64,000 nt of DNA from Xanthomonas sp. AM6. GTDB taxonomy: Bacteria > Pseudomonadota > Gammaproteobacteria > Xanthomonadales > Xanthomonadaceae. Where the stretch lies: NCBI RefSeq assembly GCF_025665335.1, contig NZ_CP106869.1, positions 3,994,501 to 4,058,500 of the forward strand, in the 5' to 3' direction. The notes beneath the pieces are model-generated. The model was not told the origin of the DNA. It ran no database searches and worked only from the letters and a program-made list of their open reading frames with translations. This document shows positions 26,334-33,936 of this stretch, in pieces. Position numbers and translations under genes: made by a program. Position 1 is the stretch's first letter, and each line of letters starts with the position of its first letter.

Positions 26334-27110
26334 CTAAGGGTTCTGGCCGGGGGGAGTGCCGTTCTGGCGTTGCTGCTGCAACTGCCGGCGGCGGGCTTCG
26401 ATACGTTCGCGGATGGCCTGCAACTGCTCCGACGACGGCGCCGGCGCGGCCGCCGGTTCGCTCGGCGTCGGCGCGACGGTCGCGGCGGACGCGGCCGGTG
26501 GGCGCGGCGCGACGGCGTTGGCGTTGGCGGGCGCATTGACCGCAGGCGCAGGCGGCGGCCCCAGCAACGGCGGCACGCCCTGCGCACGCGCGCCCTGGCC
26601 GAGCACCGTCGGCGGCTGCCCGCCCTTGCCGTCGAACACCTGCAGCTCCAGGGTCTGCGGGCCGCCGCTGCCGCTGACCACCGCCCGCCGCGGTTCCAGC
26701 GACACCAGCCGCCAACCCTTCACCGGGTCGCCGCCCTGCTGCAGGCGCAGCGATTCACCCTGCTCGGTGGTCAGCGTGGCCATCTTGAAGCTGTCGGTGA
26801 GCAGCACGCCGGTCAGACGCACGCTGGGCGCGGCGGCCTGGCCGTTGTCGGCGCTGAGGAAGAACGGGTGCGGCCGGCGGTCTTCGGCGAACACCGGGCG
26901 CGCGGCGATCTCGGCGTAGCGCGAAAACGCGCCCAGGCGCTCGCCGGCCGCCGCCGGCAACGCCGGCAGGCGCTGGGTCATGGCCGGGTCGTCGGGCAGC
27001 GGCTCGATGCGCTGGCCGAGGCCGGCCAGGCCCAGCACCCAGATCAGCAGGCCCCACAGCGCCAACGTCGCCAGCCACACGCTGCGCAGGCCGATCGCTT
27101 CAATGCGCAT
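26334..27110 (-). CDS. xpsN: XpsN, GspC-like type II secretion protein
   Basis: 258 residues from the ATG at 27110, which has a strong GGGGAGGG upstream within the end of xpsM; overlap with xpsM is 11 bp. A short cytosolic tail, one membrane helix (SVWLATLALWGLLIWVLGLAGL), then a periplasmic HR-like domain (RLTGVLLTDSFKMATLTT ... GWRLVSLEPRRAVVSG) and a Pro/Ala-rich C-terminus ending in a short Gln/Arg-rich helix. In Xanthomonas XpsN takes the place of GspC, linking inner-membrane components XpsL and XpsM to the secretin XpsD. Confidence 0.9.
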   Translation of the reverse strand: MRIEAIGLRSVWLATLALWGLLIWVLGLAGLGQRIEPLPDDPAMTQRLPALPAAAGERLGAFSRYAEIAARPVFAEDRRPHPFFLSADNGQAAAPSVRLTGVLLTDSFKMATLTTEQGESLRLQQGGDPVKGWRLVSLEPRRAVVSGSGGPQTLELQVFDGKGGQPPTVLGQGARAQGVPPLLGPPPAPAVNAPANANAVAPRPPAASAATVAPTPSEPAAAPAPSSEQLQAIRERIEARRRQLQQQRQNGTPPGQNP

Positions 27111-27882
27111 TCGTGCCCTCCCCTTGCTGCGGCGGCGTGGGCATGGCGGCATCGCCCACCGCCGGCGGCGCTGGCGCCGCCGGTTCGCTCGGCCCGGGGC
27201 CGGCGGAGGTGCCGGCCTGCAGCACCGGCGCGCCCGGCGGCGGCGCAGCGTTGCCCGGCGGCGCCATGCCCGGCGCCGCGGACGGCGCCGGCATCGCGTT
27301 CGGGCGCAGATAGCCGGCCAGTTCGAAGGCCACGTCCAGGCCGTTGCCGCTCTCGCCCGGCGACAGCTGGTAGCGCTGCGCCATCACGTTGAGATTGTCG
27401 ACGAACAGCGCCGGGGTGCCGCTCTCCAGCGCGTGCAGCACCGCCGCCAGTTCCGGGGTGCCGCAGCGCAGCCGCACCTGCACCGCGACGCGGGTGAAGC
27501 GGTCGCGGCGGTTGTCGGCGGCCAGCGGCGAACGGTTGCTGATCGCGCAGCTGCGGTTGCCGGGGCTGGCGGTGGCCACCGCGCTTTCCAGGCGCTGCAC
27601 CAGCCCGGCCGAGGCCAGCTCGGCCGAGCTCTCGCGCAGGAAGCCAGGGCGCGTGGCCAGCTCGCGTTGCGCCTGCTGCAGCCGCTGCGCCACCTGCGGC
27701 GCCTGCTGCAGCTGCATGCGCACGCGCAGGTCGCGCTGGCGCAGTTCCTGGATCTGCGTCTCGACCTCGCGCATCGGCAGCGTCCACCACGGATGCACCA
27801 GCACCAGGTAGCCCAGCCCCAGCGCGGCCAGCAGCAGGCCCAGCGCCAGCCAGCGGTCGCGCTTATCGACCTGCACCGGCAT
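27100..27882 (-). CDS. xpsM: XpsM/GspM, inner-membrane type II secretion protein
   Basis: 260 residues. Short N-terminal cytosolic segment, one membrane helix (WLALGLLLAALGLGYLVLV), a Gln/Arg/Leu-rich coiled-coil region (about 40-85), then the GspM ferredoxin-like periplasmic domain (LVQRLESAVATASPGN ... RFTRVAVQVRLRCGTPELAAVLHALESG). The C-terminal 65 residues are Pro/Ala/Gly-rich and unlikely to be folded. It stabilises XpsL and joins the platform to XpsN. The start overlaps the xpsL end by 20 bp. Confidence 0.92.
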   Translation of the reverse strand: MPVQVDKRDRWLALGLLLAALGLGYLVLVHPWWTLPMREVETQIQELRQRDLRVRMQLQQAPQVAQRLQQAQRELATRPGFLRESSAELASAGLVQRLESAVATASPGNRSCAISNRSPLAADNRRDRFTRVAVQVRLRCGTPELAAVLHALESGTPALFVDNLNVMAQRYQLSPGESGNGLDVAFELAGYLRPNAMPAPSAAPGMAPPGNAAPPPGAPVLQAGTSAGPGPSEPAAPAPPAVGDAAMPTPPQQGEGTNAH

Positions 27883-28987
27883 CGGCGGCCTCCTTGCGCT
27901 TGGTCCCAGCCAGTTCGGCGGTCAGGGTGAAACGGTCGCGGTGGCTGCCCGGGTCGGCCTGCAGCACGCCGGTCAGCGACGGCGTGCGCCACAGCGGCGA
28001 GCCTTCCAGCCGCCCGACCAGCGAGGACGCTTCGCTGCTGAGCCCGATCAGCTGCAGCTGGTCGCCCTCGATCGAGAATTTTTCCAGGTAGGTGCCCTCG
28101 GGCAGGCGCTTGCTCAGCTCGTTCCAGATCTCCAGCGCGGTCGGGCGCTCGGCGCGCAGCTGGTCGAAGAACGCCGCGCCTTCGACCAGGTCGAGCAGTT
28201 GCTGGCGTTGCGCGGCCACGCCGCGCGCGCGCTGCGCGCCGCTGTCCACCTGCGCGCGCAGCTGTTCGAGCGCGTCGCGGCGGTTGTCCAGCAGCTGCCA
28301 GCCGGCGGCGAACAGCGCCAGCAGCGCGGTCGCGGCGAGGATCGCGTTCCAGCGCCGCATCGGATCGGCGCGGCGATGGCGCTGCTCCGGCGGCAGCAGG
28401 TTGACGCCCAGCGGCGTGCCGTCGGCGCCGACGACGTCGACCCCGGCCAGGGTCGGGCGCAGCGCGCCGGCGCTGGCGTGCAGTTCGTCCAGCACCCGGC
28501 GCGGCGCCACCACCAGCTCGGCGTCGAGGTGCGCCGCGTCGCGGCGCGCGCCGACGCGCACGTCGTAGACCACCTGGTCGGCCTGGAACGGCGTCTGCCG
28601 GTCGATCTCGAACCTGACCACGTCGCGCAGGTGCTCGGCGGCGGCGGCAGGCAGGCGCAGGGTGCGCTGCAGCGCCGACTGCGCCGGCAGCAGCCACGCC
28701 CGCGGCAACGCCGCCAGCCGCGGGCCGAGCACGGCGTCCAGGTCGGCCGGCGGCAGCGGCCACGGCAACGCCAGCGGCGCGCCCAGCTCGGCGCCGAGCT
28801 GGCGCGCGACGAGCAGCTGCTCGCCTTCGCGCCACAGCAGCAGCCGCGCCTGCGACCAGCCCAACTGCAGTTGCCAGCGCGGCGGCAGCCACGCCATCAG
28901 CGAACGCTGCCACCAGGCCAGCAGGCCGCCGGCCCCGGGCGCCGTGCGCACGCCGAACTTCTCCATTGTGTCGCGCCACGCAGTCAT
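27863..28987 (-). CDS. xpsL: XpsL/GspL, type II secretion platform protein
   Basis: 374 residues from the ATG at 28987, which overlaps the xpsK stop as ATGA. The N-terminal cytosolic actin-like domain contains [38 protein letters not shown] and [16 protein letters not shown]; a membrane helix follows ([21 protein letters not shown]), then a coiled coil and a periplasmic ferredoxin-like domain ([40 protein letters not shown]). It couples the ATPase XpsE to the inner-membrane complex. Note that the pattern of PilN-like features in the C-terminal half is normal for xanthomonad XpsL. Confidence 0.92.
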   Translation of the reverse strand: MTAWRDTMEKFGVRTAPGAGGLLAWWQRSLMAWLPPRWQLQLGWSQARLLLWREGEQLLVARQLGAELGAPLALPWPLPPADLDAVLGPRLAALPRAWLLPAQSALQRTLRLPAAAAEHLRDVVRFEIDRQTPFQADQVVYDVRVGARRDAAHLDAELVVAPRRVLDELHASAGALRPTLAGVDVVGADGTPLGVNLLPPEQRHRRADPMRRWNAILAATALLALFAAGWQLLDNRRDALEQLRAQVDSGAQRARGVAAQRQQLLDLVEGAAFFDQLRAERPTALEIWNELSKRLPEGTYLEKFSIEGDQLQLIGLSSEASSLVGRLEGSPLWRTPSLTGVLQADPGSHRDRFTLTAELAGTKRKEAADAGAGR

Positions 28988-29844
28988 CGAACGGTCGATC
29001 CTTCTTCCCATCGCAGCACAGTGTAGGCGGAGCCCGGCAGTGCCGACGAGCCTGGGCGCACCACCGCGCGCAGCACCCCTTCGCGCCCGGCCGCCAGCCG
29101 CGCGCGGCTCTCGATGCTGTAGGTGCCGCCGCCCCCGCCGATGGGCGCGGCCTGCGCCGGGTCGTCGCGCTCGCGTTGCGCCAGCACCTGCTGCGCGTCC
29201 AGGCCGAGCGCGGTCAGCACCGGCGCCGGCGCGAACTCCGGCGCCGGGCGCGAGATGCCGCTGTACAGGGTGAGGTTCGGCAGCAGCTTGGCGTACAGCT
29301 CCGGATCGATGCCCAGCACCAGCTGCAGTTCGGCCAGGCTCTCGAACGGCGCGTCCTTGGCGCCGTACGGGCGGCCTTCGGCGGCGTAGTCCGGATCCTC
29401 GGCGCCGCCGTTGGGCTGGCTGAGGTTGTCCGGATCGCGCCAGTCCACGATCGCCGCGGCGATGCGCTCGGCGCGCTGCGGATCGCCGCCGACCGCGCGC
29501 ACCAGCGCCGCCAGCAGCGGCGCGTCGGCCAGGTTCAGGTCGACCTTGCCGCTCTCGTCGGTGACCCGCAGGTCGATCGTGGCGTCTTCGTACTGCCAGC
29601 GGTAGCGGCGCCCGTCGGCGCGCCAGCCCGGCTGGGTCGGCGTGCCGGCGAGGCGGGTCAGCGCGTATTCCAGCCCGGCGCGGGCGCGCTCCTGCGCCGC
29701 CGCGCCGTCGCCCAGCACCTTGCCCTGCAGGCCTTCGGTGCGCGCGGTCAGCGCGAACGCGCCGATCAGCGCGGTCAGCAGCGCGATCAGCCACAGCACC
29801 AGCACCAGCGCCGCGCCGCGCGCCCGTCCCGGCGCCGCGCTCAT
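28984..29844 (-). CDS. xpsK: XpsK/GspK, minor pseudopilin
   Basis: 286 residues from the ATG at 29844 (ATGA overlap with xpsJ). The leader [10 protein letters not shown] is followed by the hydrophobic pseudopilin helix [27 protein letters not shown]; the cleavage site is G-A before ALVLVLWL, and position +5 lacks the usual Glu, as is characteristic of GspK. The large alpha domain inserted in the pilin fold includes [23 protein letters not shown] and [11 protein letters not shown], and a helix-hairpin-helix-like region. GspK caps the pseudopilus tip together with the I and J pseudopilins. Confidence 0.93.
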   Translation of the reverse strand: MSAAPGRARGAALVLVLWLIALLTALIGAFALTARTEGLQGKVLGDGAAAQERARAGLEYALTRLAGTPTQPGWRADGRRYRWQYEDATIDLRVTDESGKVDLNLADAPLLAALVRAVGGDPQRAERIAAAIVDWRDPDNLSQPNGGAEDPDYAAEGRPYGAKDAPFESLAELQLVLGIDPELYAKLLPNLTLYSGISRPAPEFAPAPVLTALGLDAQQVLAQRERDDPAQAAPIGGGGGTYSIESRARLAAGREGVLRAVVRPGSSALPGSAYTVLRWEEGSTVR

Positions 29845-30491
29845 TGCCGCGCCTCCACGCCGCCGGCCTGGCGCAGCGCCACCACCAGCGGCGGCCACAC
29901 CGTGCCGTCGTCGCTGCGCAGCTCGATCGACACCAGCAGCGGCAACTGGTCGGTCTTCTCCCAGCGCTCCTGCCAGGGGCCGATGCTGCCGCGCTCCGGA
30001 TCGATGCCGCGGTAGCGGAAGCGCACCTCGCGCAGGCCGTCGGCCAACGGTTCGGGCGGACGCGGTTTTTCTTCGGTGATCTGCTTGCCGGCCTGCACCT
30101 GCACCAGCGCGATCGCCAGGCGCTGCTGGCCGCCGTCGCCGCTGACGCCGAGGTCGTGCAGATAGGGACCGCCGCGGCCCAGGTAGTCGGGCAGGTCGGC
30201 CACGAACTGCATGCGCTGCGGCTCGCCGACGAAGCGCACCGGCTGCAGGGTGCGGCTGTCGATCTCCAGCGCCATCGCCTGCGCGCCGCTCAGGCGCCGG
30301 CGCAGGAAGCCCTCGACCGCGCGCATGCGCTCGCTGCGCCCGGCGATCGCCTCGCCGCGGCCGCTGATCGCGGTGGCCGAGCGCAGCGTGGCGAAGGCCA
30401 GGGTCAGGCCGCCGACCAGCAGCACGGTGGCCAGCAGCACCTCGATCAGGGTGAAGCCGCGCGCGGCGGCGCGGCCCGGCGCACGGCTCAT
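29841..30491 (-). CDS. xpsJ: XpsJ/GspJ, minor pseudopilin
   Basis: 216 residues from the ATG at 30491, which overlaps the xpsI stop (ATGA). The prepilin leader ends [25 protein letters not shown], with Gly at -1, Phe at +1 and Glu at +5, so it is a substrate of the prepilin peptidase. The GspJ core continues with [17 protein letters not shown] and [36 protein letters not shown]. It is a component of the pseudopilus tip complex. Upstream in-frame ATG at 30539 is rejected because it would put non-leader sequence in front. Confidence 0.94.
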   Translation of the reverse strand: MSRAPGRAAARGFTLIEVLLATVLLVGGLTLAFATLRSATAISGRGEAIAGRSERMRAVEGFLRRRLSGAQAMALEIDSRTLQPVRFVGEPQRMQFVADLPDYLGRGGPYLHDLGVSGDGGQQRLAIALVQVQAGKQITEEKPRPPEPLADGLREVRFRYRGIDPERGSIGPWQERWEKTDQLPLLVSIELRSDDGTVWPPLVVALRQAGGVEARQ

Positions 30492-30904
30492 GGCGGCACC
30501 CCGTTGTCCTGCGCGCTGACCAGGCGCAGCGTCTTCCACTGCAGCGCCTGCGCCGGCGCCTCGCCCCAGCGCACCTGCAGGTTCAGTTGCAGCAGGGTCG
30601 GCGCGCCGGGGGTCATGGTCGCGTCCGGCGGCCGCCGCGCATCGACGTACGGCGCCACGTCCAGGGTCCAGCGATAGCGGCCCTGCTCGAAGCTGCCCTG
30701 CTCGCGGCCGGGCTGCAGCGGCTGCTCCACGCCCTGCGCGGCCAGCAGCGATTGCGCGTACAGCGTGGCGCGGCTGAGCTGGTCGGCGCGCTGGACCTGG
30801 CGCGCGGCGCCGGACAGCGAACCGAGCAGCAGGGTCAGCGCCAGCGCCAGCAGCGCGAACGCCACGATCACCTCGATCAGCGTGTAGCCGCGCTGCGTCT
30901 TCAT
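30488..30904 (-). CDS. xpsI: XpsI/GspI, minor pseudopilin
   Basis: 138 residues. Short leader MKTQRG followed by [21 protein letters not shown], with Gly at -1 and Glu at +5, then the small GspI domain ([38 protein letters not shown]). GspI nucleates the tip complex with J and K. The ATG overlaps the xpsH stop (ATGA). Confidence 0.93.
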   Translation of the reverse strand: MKTQRGYTLIEVIVAFALLALALTLLLGSLSGAARQVQRADQLSRATLYAQSLLAAQGVEQPLQPGREQGSFEQGRYRWTLDVAPYVDARRPPDATMTPGAPTLLQLNLQVRWGEAPAQALQWKTLRLVSAQDNGVPP

Positions 30905-31419
30905 GGCGCGGCCTGCTGCGGCGGCCGCCCGACCCTGACCTCGCCGGTCAGCCAGGCCACGTCGATGCGCCAGCTGGCCTTGCGCGCCTGCAGCTCGATG
31001 CGCCCGCCGGTGGCGGCGCCGTCCTCGAAGAACTGGATCGCGCCTTCGTCCTGCCGCCGCTGCGCCTGCCGCGCGCCGCTGAAGCGGATCGCCAGCGACG
31101 GCGGGATCTCGCCGTGGCGGCCGTTGGGCGCCTGCCAGCGGTGCGCCTGCGGATCGATCAGGAAGCGCTGCGGCTGGCCGGTGGCGATCGCCTGCGCCCG
31201 CGTGTAGCGCAGTTGCGAGGCGATCTCCTTGGCCGACGAACGCAGGCGCATGCCGTCGATGCCGCCGGTCAGCACCGATGCGGCCAGCACCGCGGCGATC
31301 GCGATCAGCCCCACCACCAGCAGCATCTCCAGCAGCGACACGCCGCCCATGCGCGCACGCGCTGCGCCGGCGCGCGCGGGCGCACCGCAGCCGAGCGCGC
31401 GGGCGTGGACGTGGATCAC
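30901..31419 (-). CDS. xpsH: XpsH/GspH, minor pseudopilin
   Basis: 172 residues. An unusually long basic leader (about 26 residues) precedes GG-VSLLEMLLVVGLIAIAAVLAA, where Glu is at +5; a later start is possible but no other ATG lies close to the cleavage site except the Met two residues before it. The GspH beta domain follows (RSSAKEIASQLRYTRAQAIATGQPQRFLIDPQAHRW). It is a minor pseudopilin located between the tip complex and the XpsG shaft. Start is 10 bp after the xpsG stop. Confidence 0.88.
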   Translation of the reverse strand: MIHVHARALGCGAPARAGAARARMGGVSLLEMLLVVGLIAIAAVLAASVLTGGIDGMRLRSSAKEIASQLRYTRAQAIATGQPQRFLIDPQAHRWQAPNGRHGEIPPSLAIRFSGARQAQRRQDEGAIQFFEDGAATGGRIELQARKASWRIDVAWLTGEVRVGRPPQQAAP

Positions 31420-31429
31420 GGCGCCGGGA

Positions 31430-31864
31430 TCACTCGTACTTGATGTCGGCGTCGTAGCTGCTGCCGCCGGGCTGGCCGTCCTTGCCCAGGCTGATCAGGT
31501 CGAACGGCTTGCCGTCGCCGGGCACCTTGTACTCGATCGGGTGGCCCCACGGATCGTTCAGTTCGCTGGCCTTGGCGTACGGCCCCAGCCAGCCGCTGAC
31601 CCCGCCCGGCGCGGTGACCAAATCGTCGAGCTTGGACGGCAGCTTGCCGGTGTCGAGCTGGTAGTTGTCGACCTTGCCGGCCATGGTCTGGATCTGCGAC
31701 TTGGCCAGGTTGGCCTTGCCGCGATCGGCGCCGCCGAGCACGCGGCTGCCGACCAGGGTCAGCACCGCGCCGATCAGCACGATGACGATGATGATCTCCA
31801 GCAGGCTCATGCCCGACTGGCGCGCGGCGGAGGGGGAACGGGTCAGGGAGCGGATAGTGCGCAT
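31430..31864 (-). CDS. xpsG: XpsG/GspG, major pseudopilin
   Basis: 144 residues. Leader MRTIRSLTRSPSAARQSG, then MSLLEIIIVIVLIGAVLTLVGSRVLGG with Glu at +5. The rest is the classic GspG core: LAKSQIQTMAGKVDNYQLDTGKLPSKLDDLV, GPYAKASELNDPWGHPIEYKVPG, and FDLISLGKDGQPGG with the calcium-binding region. It polymerises into the pseudopilus. In this genome a 733-bp non-coding stretch with 258-bp tandem repeats separates it from xpsF, so it may have its own promoter or its mRNA may be processed there. Confidence 0.96.
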   Translation of the reverse strand: MRTIRSLTRSPSAARQSGMSLLEIIIVIVLIGAVLTLVGSRVLGGADRGKANLAKSQIQTMAGKVDNYQLDTGKLPSKLDDLVTAPGGVSGWLGPYAKASELNDPWGHPIEYKVPGDGKPFDLISLGKDGQPGGSSYDADIKYE

Positions 31865-32597
31865 TGCATCGGATCCTTGCGGTGAAAAACCTTATGTAGC
31901 CGAACGCGGCGACGCTGGCGGTCGGCGCGTGCGGGTCGTGCAGCTGCGCTTCATGCGCGGAAAGCTCGGCGTGGCACAGGCCATGGTGCGGGCTGGGGAT
32001 GCCACTGTCATGTCAGCAGCCGCGGCCCTGCGTGGCCGGGCGTTCGGCGCCACATGCGCCATGGCGCGGTGCGTGGATACCGCCGGCATGGCCGTTGCCG
32101 TCCATGGCGCGACAGGGCTGCACCCGGACAGACCGGCCCGGCCATCCATGGCCGGGCGTTCGGCCATGCGCGAACCAGTGGTTCGCAAACGCATGGCCTC
32201 CTTCAATCCGGCAATTCGCTGCGCCTTGGGCTCATGCCGCCATCCCTGGCGCGGCACCACGTGCGCCGGAACCACCTGCCCGGCCATCCGTGGCCGGGCG
32301 TTCGGCGCCACATGCGCCATGGCGCGGTGCGTGGATACTGCCGGCATGGCCGTTGCCGTCCATGGCGCGACAGGGCTGCACCCAGACAGACCGGCCCGGC
32401 CATCCATGGCCGGGCGTTCGGCCATGCGCGAACCAGTGGTTCGCAAACGCATGGCCTCCTTCAATCCGGCAATTCGCTGCGCCTTGGGTTCATGCCGCCA
32501 TCCCTGGCGCGGCACCACGTGCGCCGGAACCACCTGCCCGGCCATCCGTGGCCGGGCGTTCGGCGCCACATGCGCCATGGCGCATGAGCGTGGCGCC
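31865..32597. other. 733-bp non-coding spacer inside the xps operon
   Basis: The gap between xpsF and xpsG. Other junctions in this operon are overlaps or short gaps. The part next to xpsG (31865-32030) contains no recognisable gene; the part next to xpsF is the 258-bp tandem repeat. Long frames stay open through the repeat on both strands because 258 is a multiple of three; I do not consider any of them a gene. Confidence 0.75.
32031..32583. repeat. 258-bp direct tandem repeat, 2 copies plus a partial third, hairpin-rich
   Basis: Copy 1 is 32031-32288, copy 2 is 32289-32546, and a stub of about 37 bp follows. The two full copies differ at only about three positions seen by eye, so duplication is recent or homogenised. 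Each copy holds several strong inverted repeats: CCCGGCCAT/ATGGCCGGG with a 2-nt loop, the palindrome GCGCCATGGCGC, and a large stem with arms GGCCATGCG and CGCATGGCC enclosing CGAACCA/TGGTTCG (32162-32198 and again 258 bp later). Confidence 0.92.
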
Positions 32598-33812
32598 TCA
32601 CCCAATCGCATTGGTGAGGTCGTACAGGGGGACGAGGACGGAGATGATCACCAGGCCGACCACCGAGGCCAGCACCAGGGTGATCAGCGGGACCAGCGCG
32701 GCGAGCAGGCGGTCGATCGCCTGCGCGGTTTCCTGCTCGAAGGTATCGGCGGTCTTCAGCAGCATCGTGTCCAGCGCGCCGGATTCCTCGCCGACCTGGA
32801 TCATCTGCAACGCCAGGCGCGGGAAGCGCTTGCCCTTGGACAGCGACGCCGACAGGCCGTGGCCGTTCTTGACGTCGTCGGCGGCGGCGCCGACGTCGGC
32901 GGTCAGCGCCAGGTTCGACAGCACGTTGCGCGAGATGCCCAGCGCCGCCAGCAGCGGCACGCCGTTGCGCAGCAGGGTGCCCAGGGTGCGGGTCAGCCGC
33001 GCGGTTTCCAGCCGCGCGATCAGCACGCCGATGAAGCGCTGCCTGAGCAGCCAGGCGTCGAAACCGGCGCGAAACGCCGGGTCGCGGCGCTTGCGGTCCA
33101 GCGCCAGCAGCGCCAGCCCGGGCACCACCAGCAGCAGGATCCACCAGTCGCGCACGAACAGGCCCACGCTCAGCACCGCCTGGGTGAACCACGGCAGCTG
33201 CACGTCCAGGCTCTCGTACATCTGCGCGAACTGCGGCACCACGTAGCCGAGCAGGAACAGCAGCGCGCAACCGACCACGCTGACCAGGATCGCCGGATAG
33301 ATCAGCGCGTTGATCACCCGGCCCTTCAGTTCGCGGCTGCGCTCCAGGTAGTCGGCCAGGCGCTGCAGCGTGTCGTGCAGGCTGCCGCCGGCCTCGCCGG
33401 CGCGGACCATGTTGATGTACAGGCGCGAGAACAGCCCGTGCTGGCGCTCCAGCGCGACCGACAGCGGCGCGCCGCCGCGCACCGCGTCGCGGATGTCGCC
33501 GACGGTGCGCTTGGAGCGCTCGTCCTCGGGCAACTCGAGCAGGATCGACAGCGCGCGGTCCAGCGGCTGGCCGGCGCCGAGCAGGGTCGCCAGCTGCTGG
33601 GTGAACTGCACCAGCGCCGCGCCGTCGAACGGCTTGGGCCGGAACAGGCCGCGCAGCGAGGTGCCGCCGCCCTGCGCGGCGAGCCTGGCCTCCATCGGCA
33701 TGTGCCCCTGCTCCTGCAGGCGCAGCGCCACCTCGGCGTCGCTGGCGGCCTCCATCTGGCCTTCCAGGATCTCGCCGTGCGGGTCGAGGGCCTTGTAGCG
33801 GTACAGGGGCAT
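32598..33812 (-). CDS. xpsF: XpsF/GspF, inner-membrane type II secretion platform protein
   Basis: 404 residues, standard GspF length. It begins MPLYRYKALDPHGE and has two homologous GspF cytosolic helical domains (VQFTQQLATLLGAGQPLDRALSILLE and ARLTRTLGTLLRNGVPLLAALGISRNV) with three membrane helices (YPAILVSVVGCALLFLLGYV, WWILLLVVPGLALLAL, LVPLITLVLASVVGLVIISVLVPLYDL). It is the polytopic platform protein thought to drive pseudopilus assembly with XpsE. Downstream the operon is interrupted by the tandem repeat. Confidence 0.97.
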   Translation of the reverse strand: MPLYRYKALDPHGEILEGQMEAASDAEVALRLQEQGHMPMEARLAAQGGGTSLRGLFRPKPFDGAALVQFTQQLATLLGAGQPLDRALSILLELPEDERSKRTVGDIRDAVRGGAPLSVALERQHGLFSRLYINMVRAGEAGGSLHDTLQRLADYLERSRELKGRVINALIYPAILVSVVGCALLFLLGYVVPQFAQMYESLDVQLPWFTQAVLSVGLFVRDWWILLLVVPGLALLALDRKRRDPAFRAGFDAWLLRQRFIGVLIARLETARLTRTLGTLLRNGVPLLAALGISRNVLSNLALTADVGAAADDVKNGHGLSASLSKGKRFPRLALQMIQVGEESGALDTMLLKTADTFEQETAQAIDRLLAALVPLITLVLASVVGLVIISVLVPLYDLTNAIG

Positions 33813-33825
33813 CAGGGCCGGGAAT

Positions 33826-33856
33826 CGGGAATGGGGAATGGGGAATCGGAAAGCGG
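33826..33856. repeat. Short heptamer tract (GGGAATC/GGGAATG)
   Basis: About four consecutive heptamers of the GGGAATS type lie between xpsF and xpsE, in the 124-bp gap. It is a fragment of the same repeat class found at 20761, 47787, 48464, 50354, 52570, 57376 and 57927. Confidence 0.7.
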
Positions 33857-33936
33857 GTTCCGCGCATGCCGGCGCGCTTGCCGCAGCGCCGCAGAGCCGC
33901 TGCGCATTGCCGCGCTTACGCTGCGTGCCGCGCGCA

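Noticed and set aside
31890-32600. CRISPR array
   Set aside because: The repeat unit is 258 bp, contiguous and without unique spacers; no cas genes are present.
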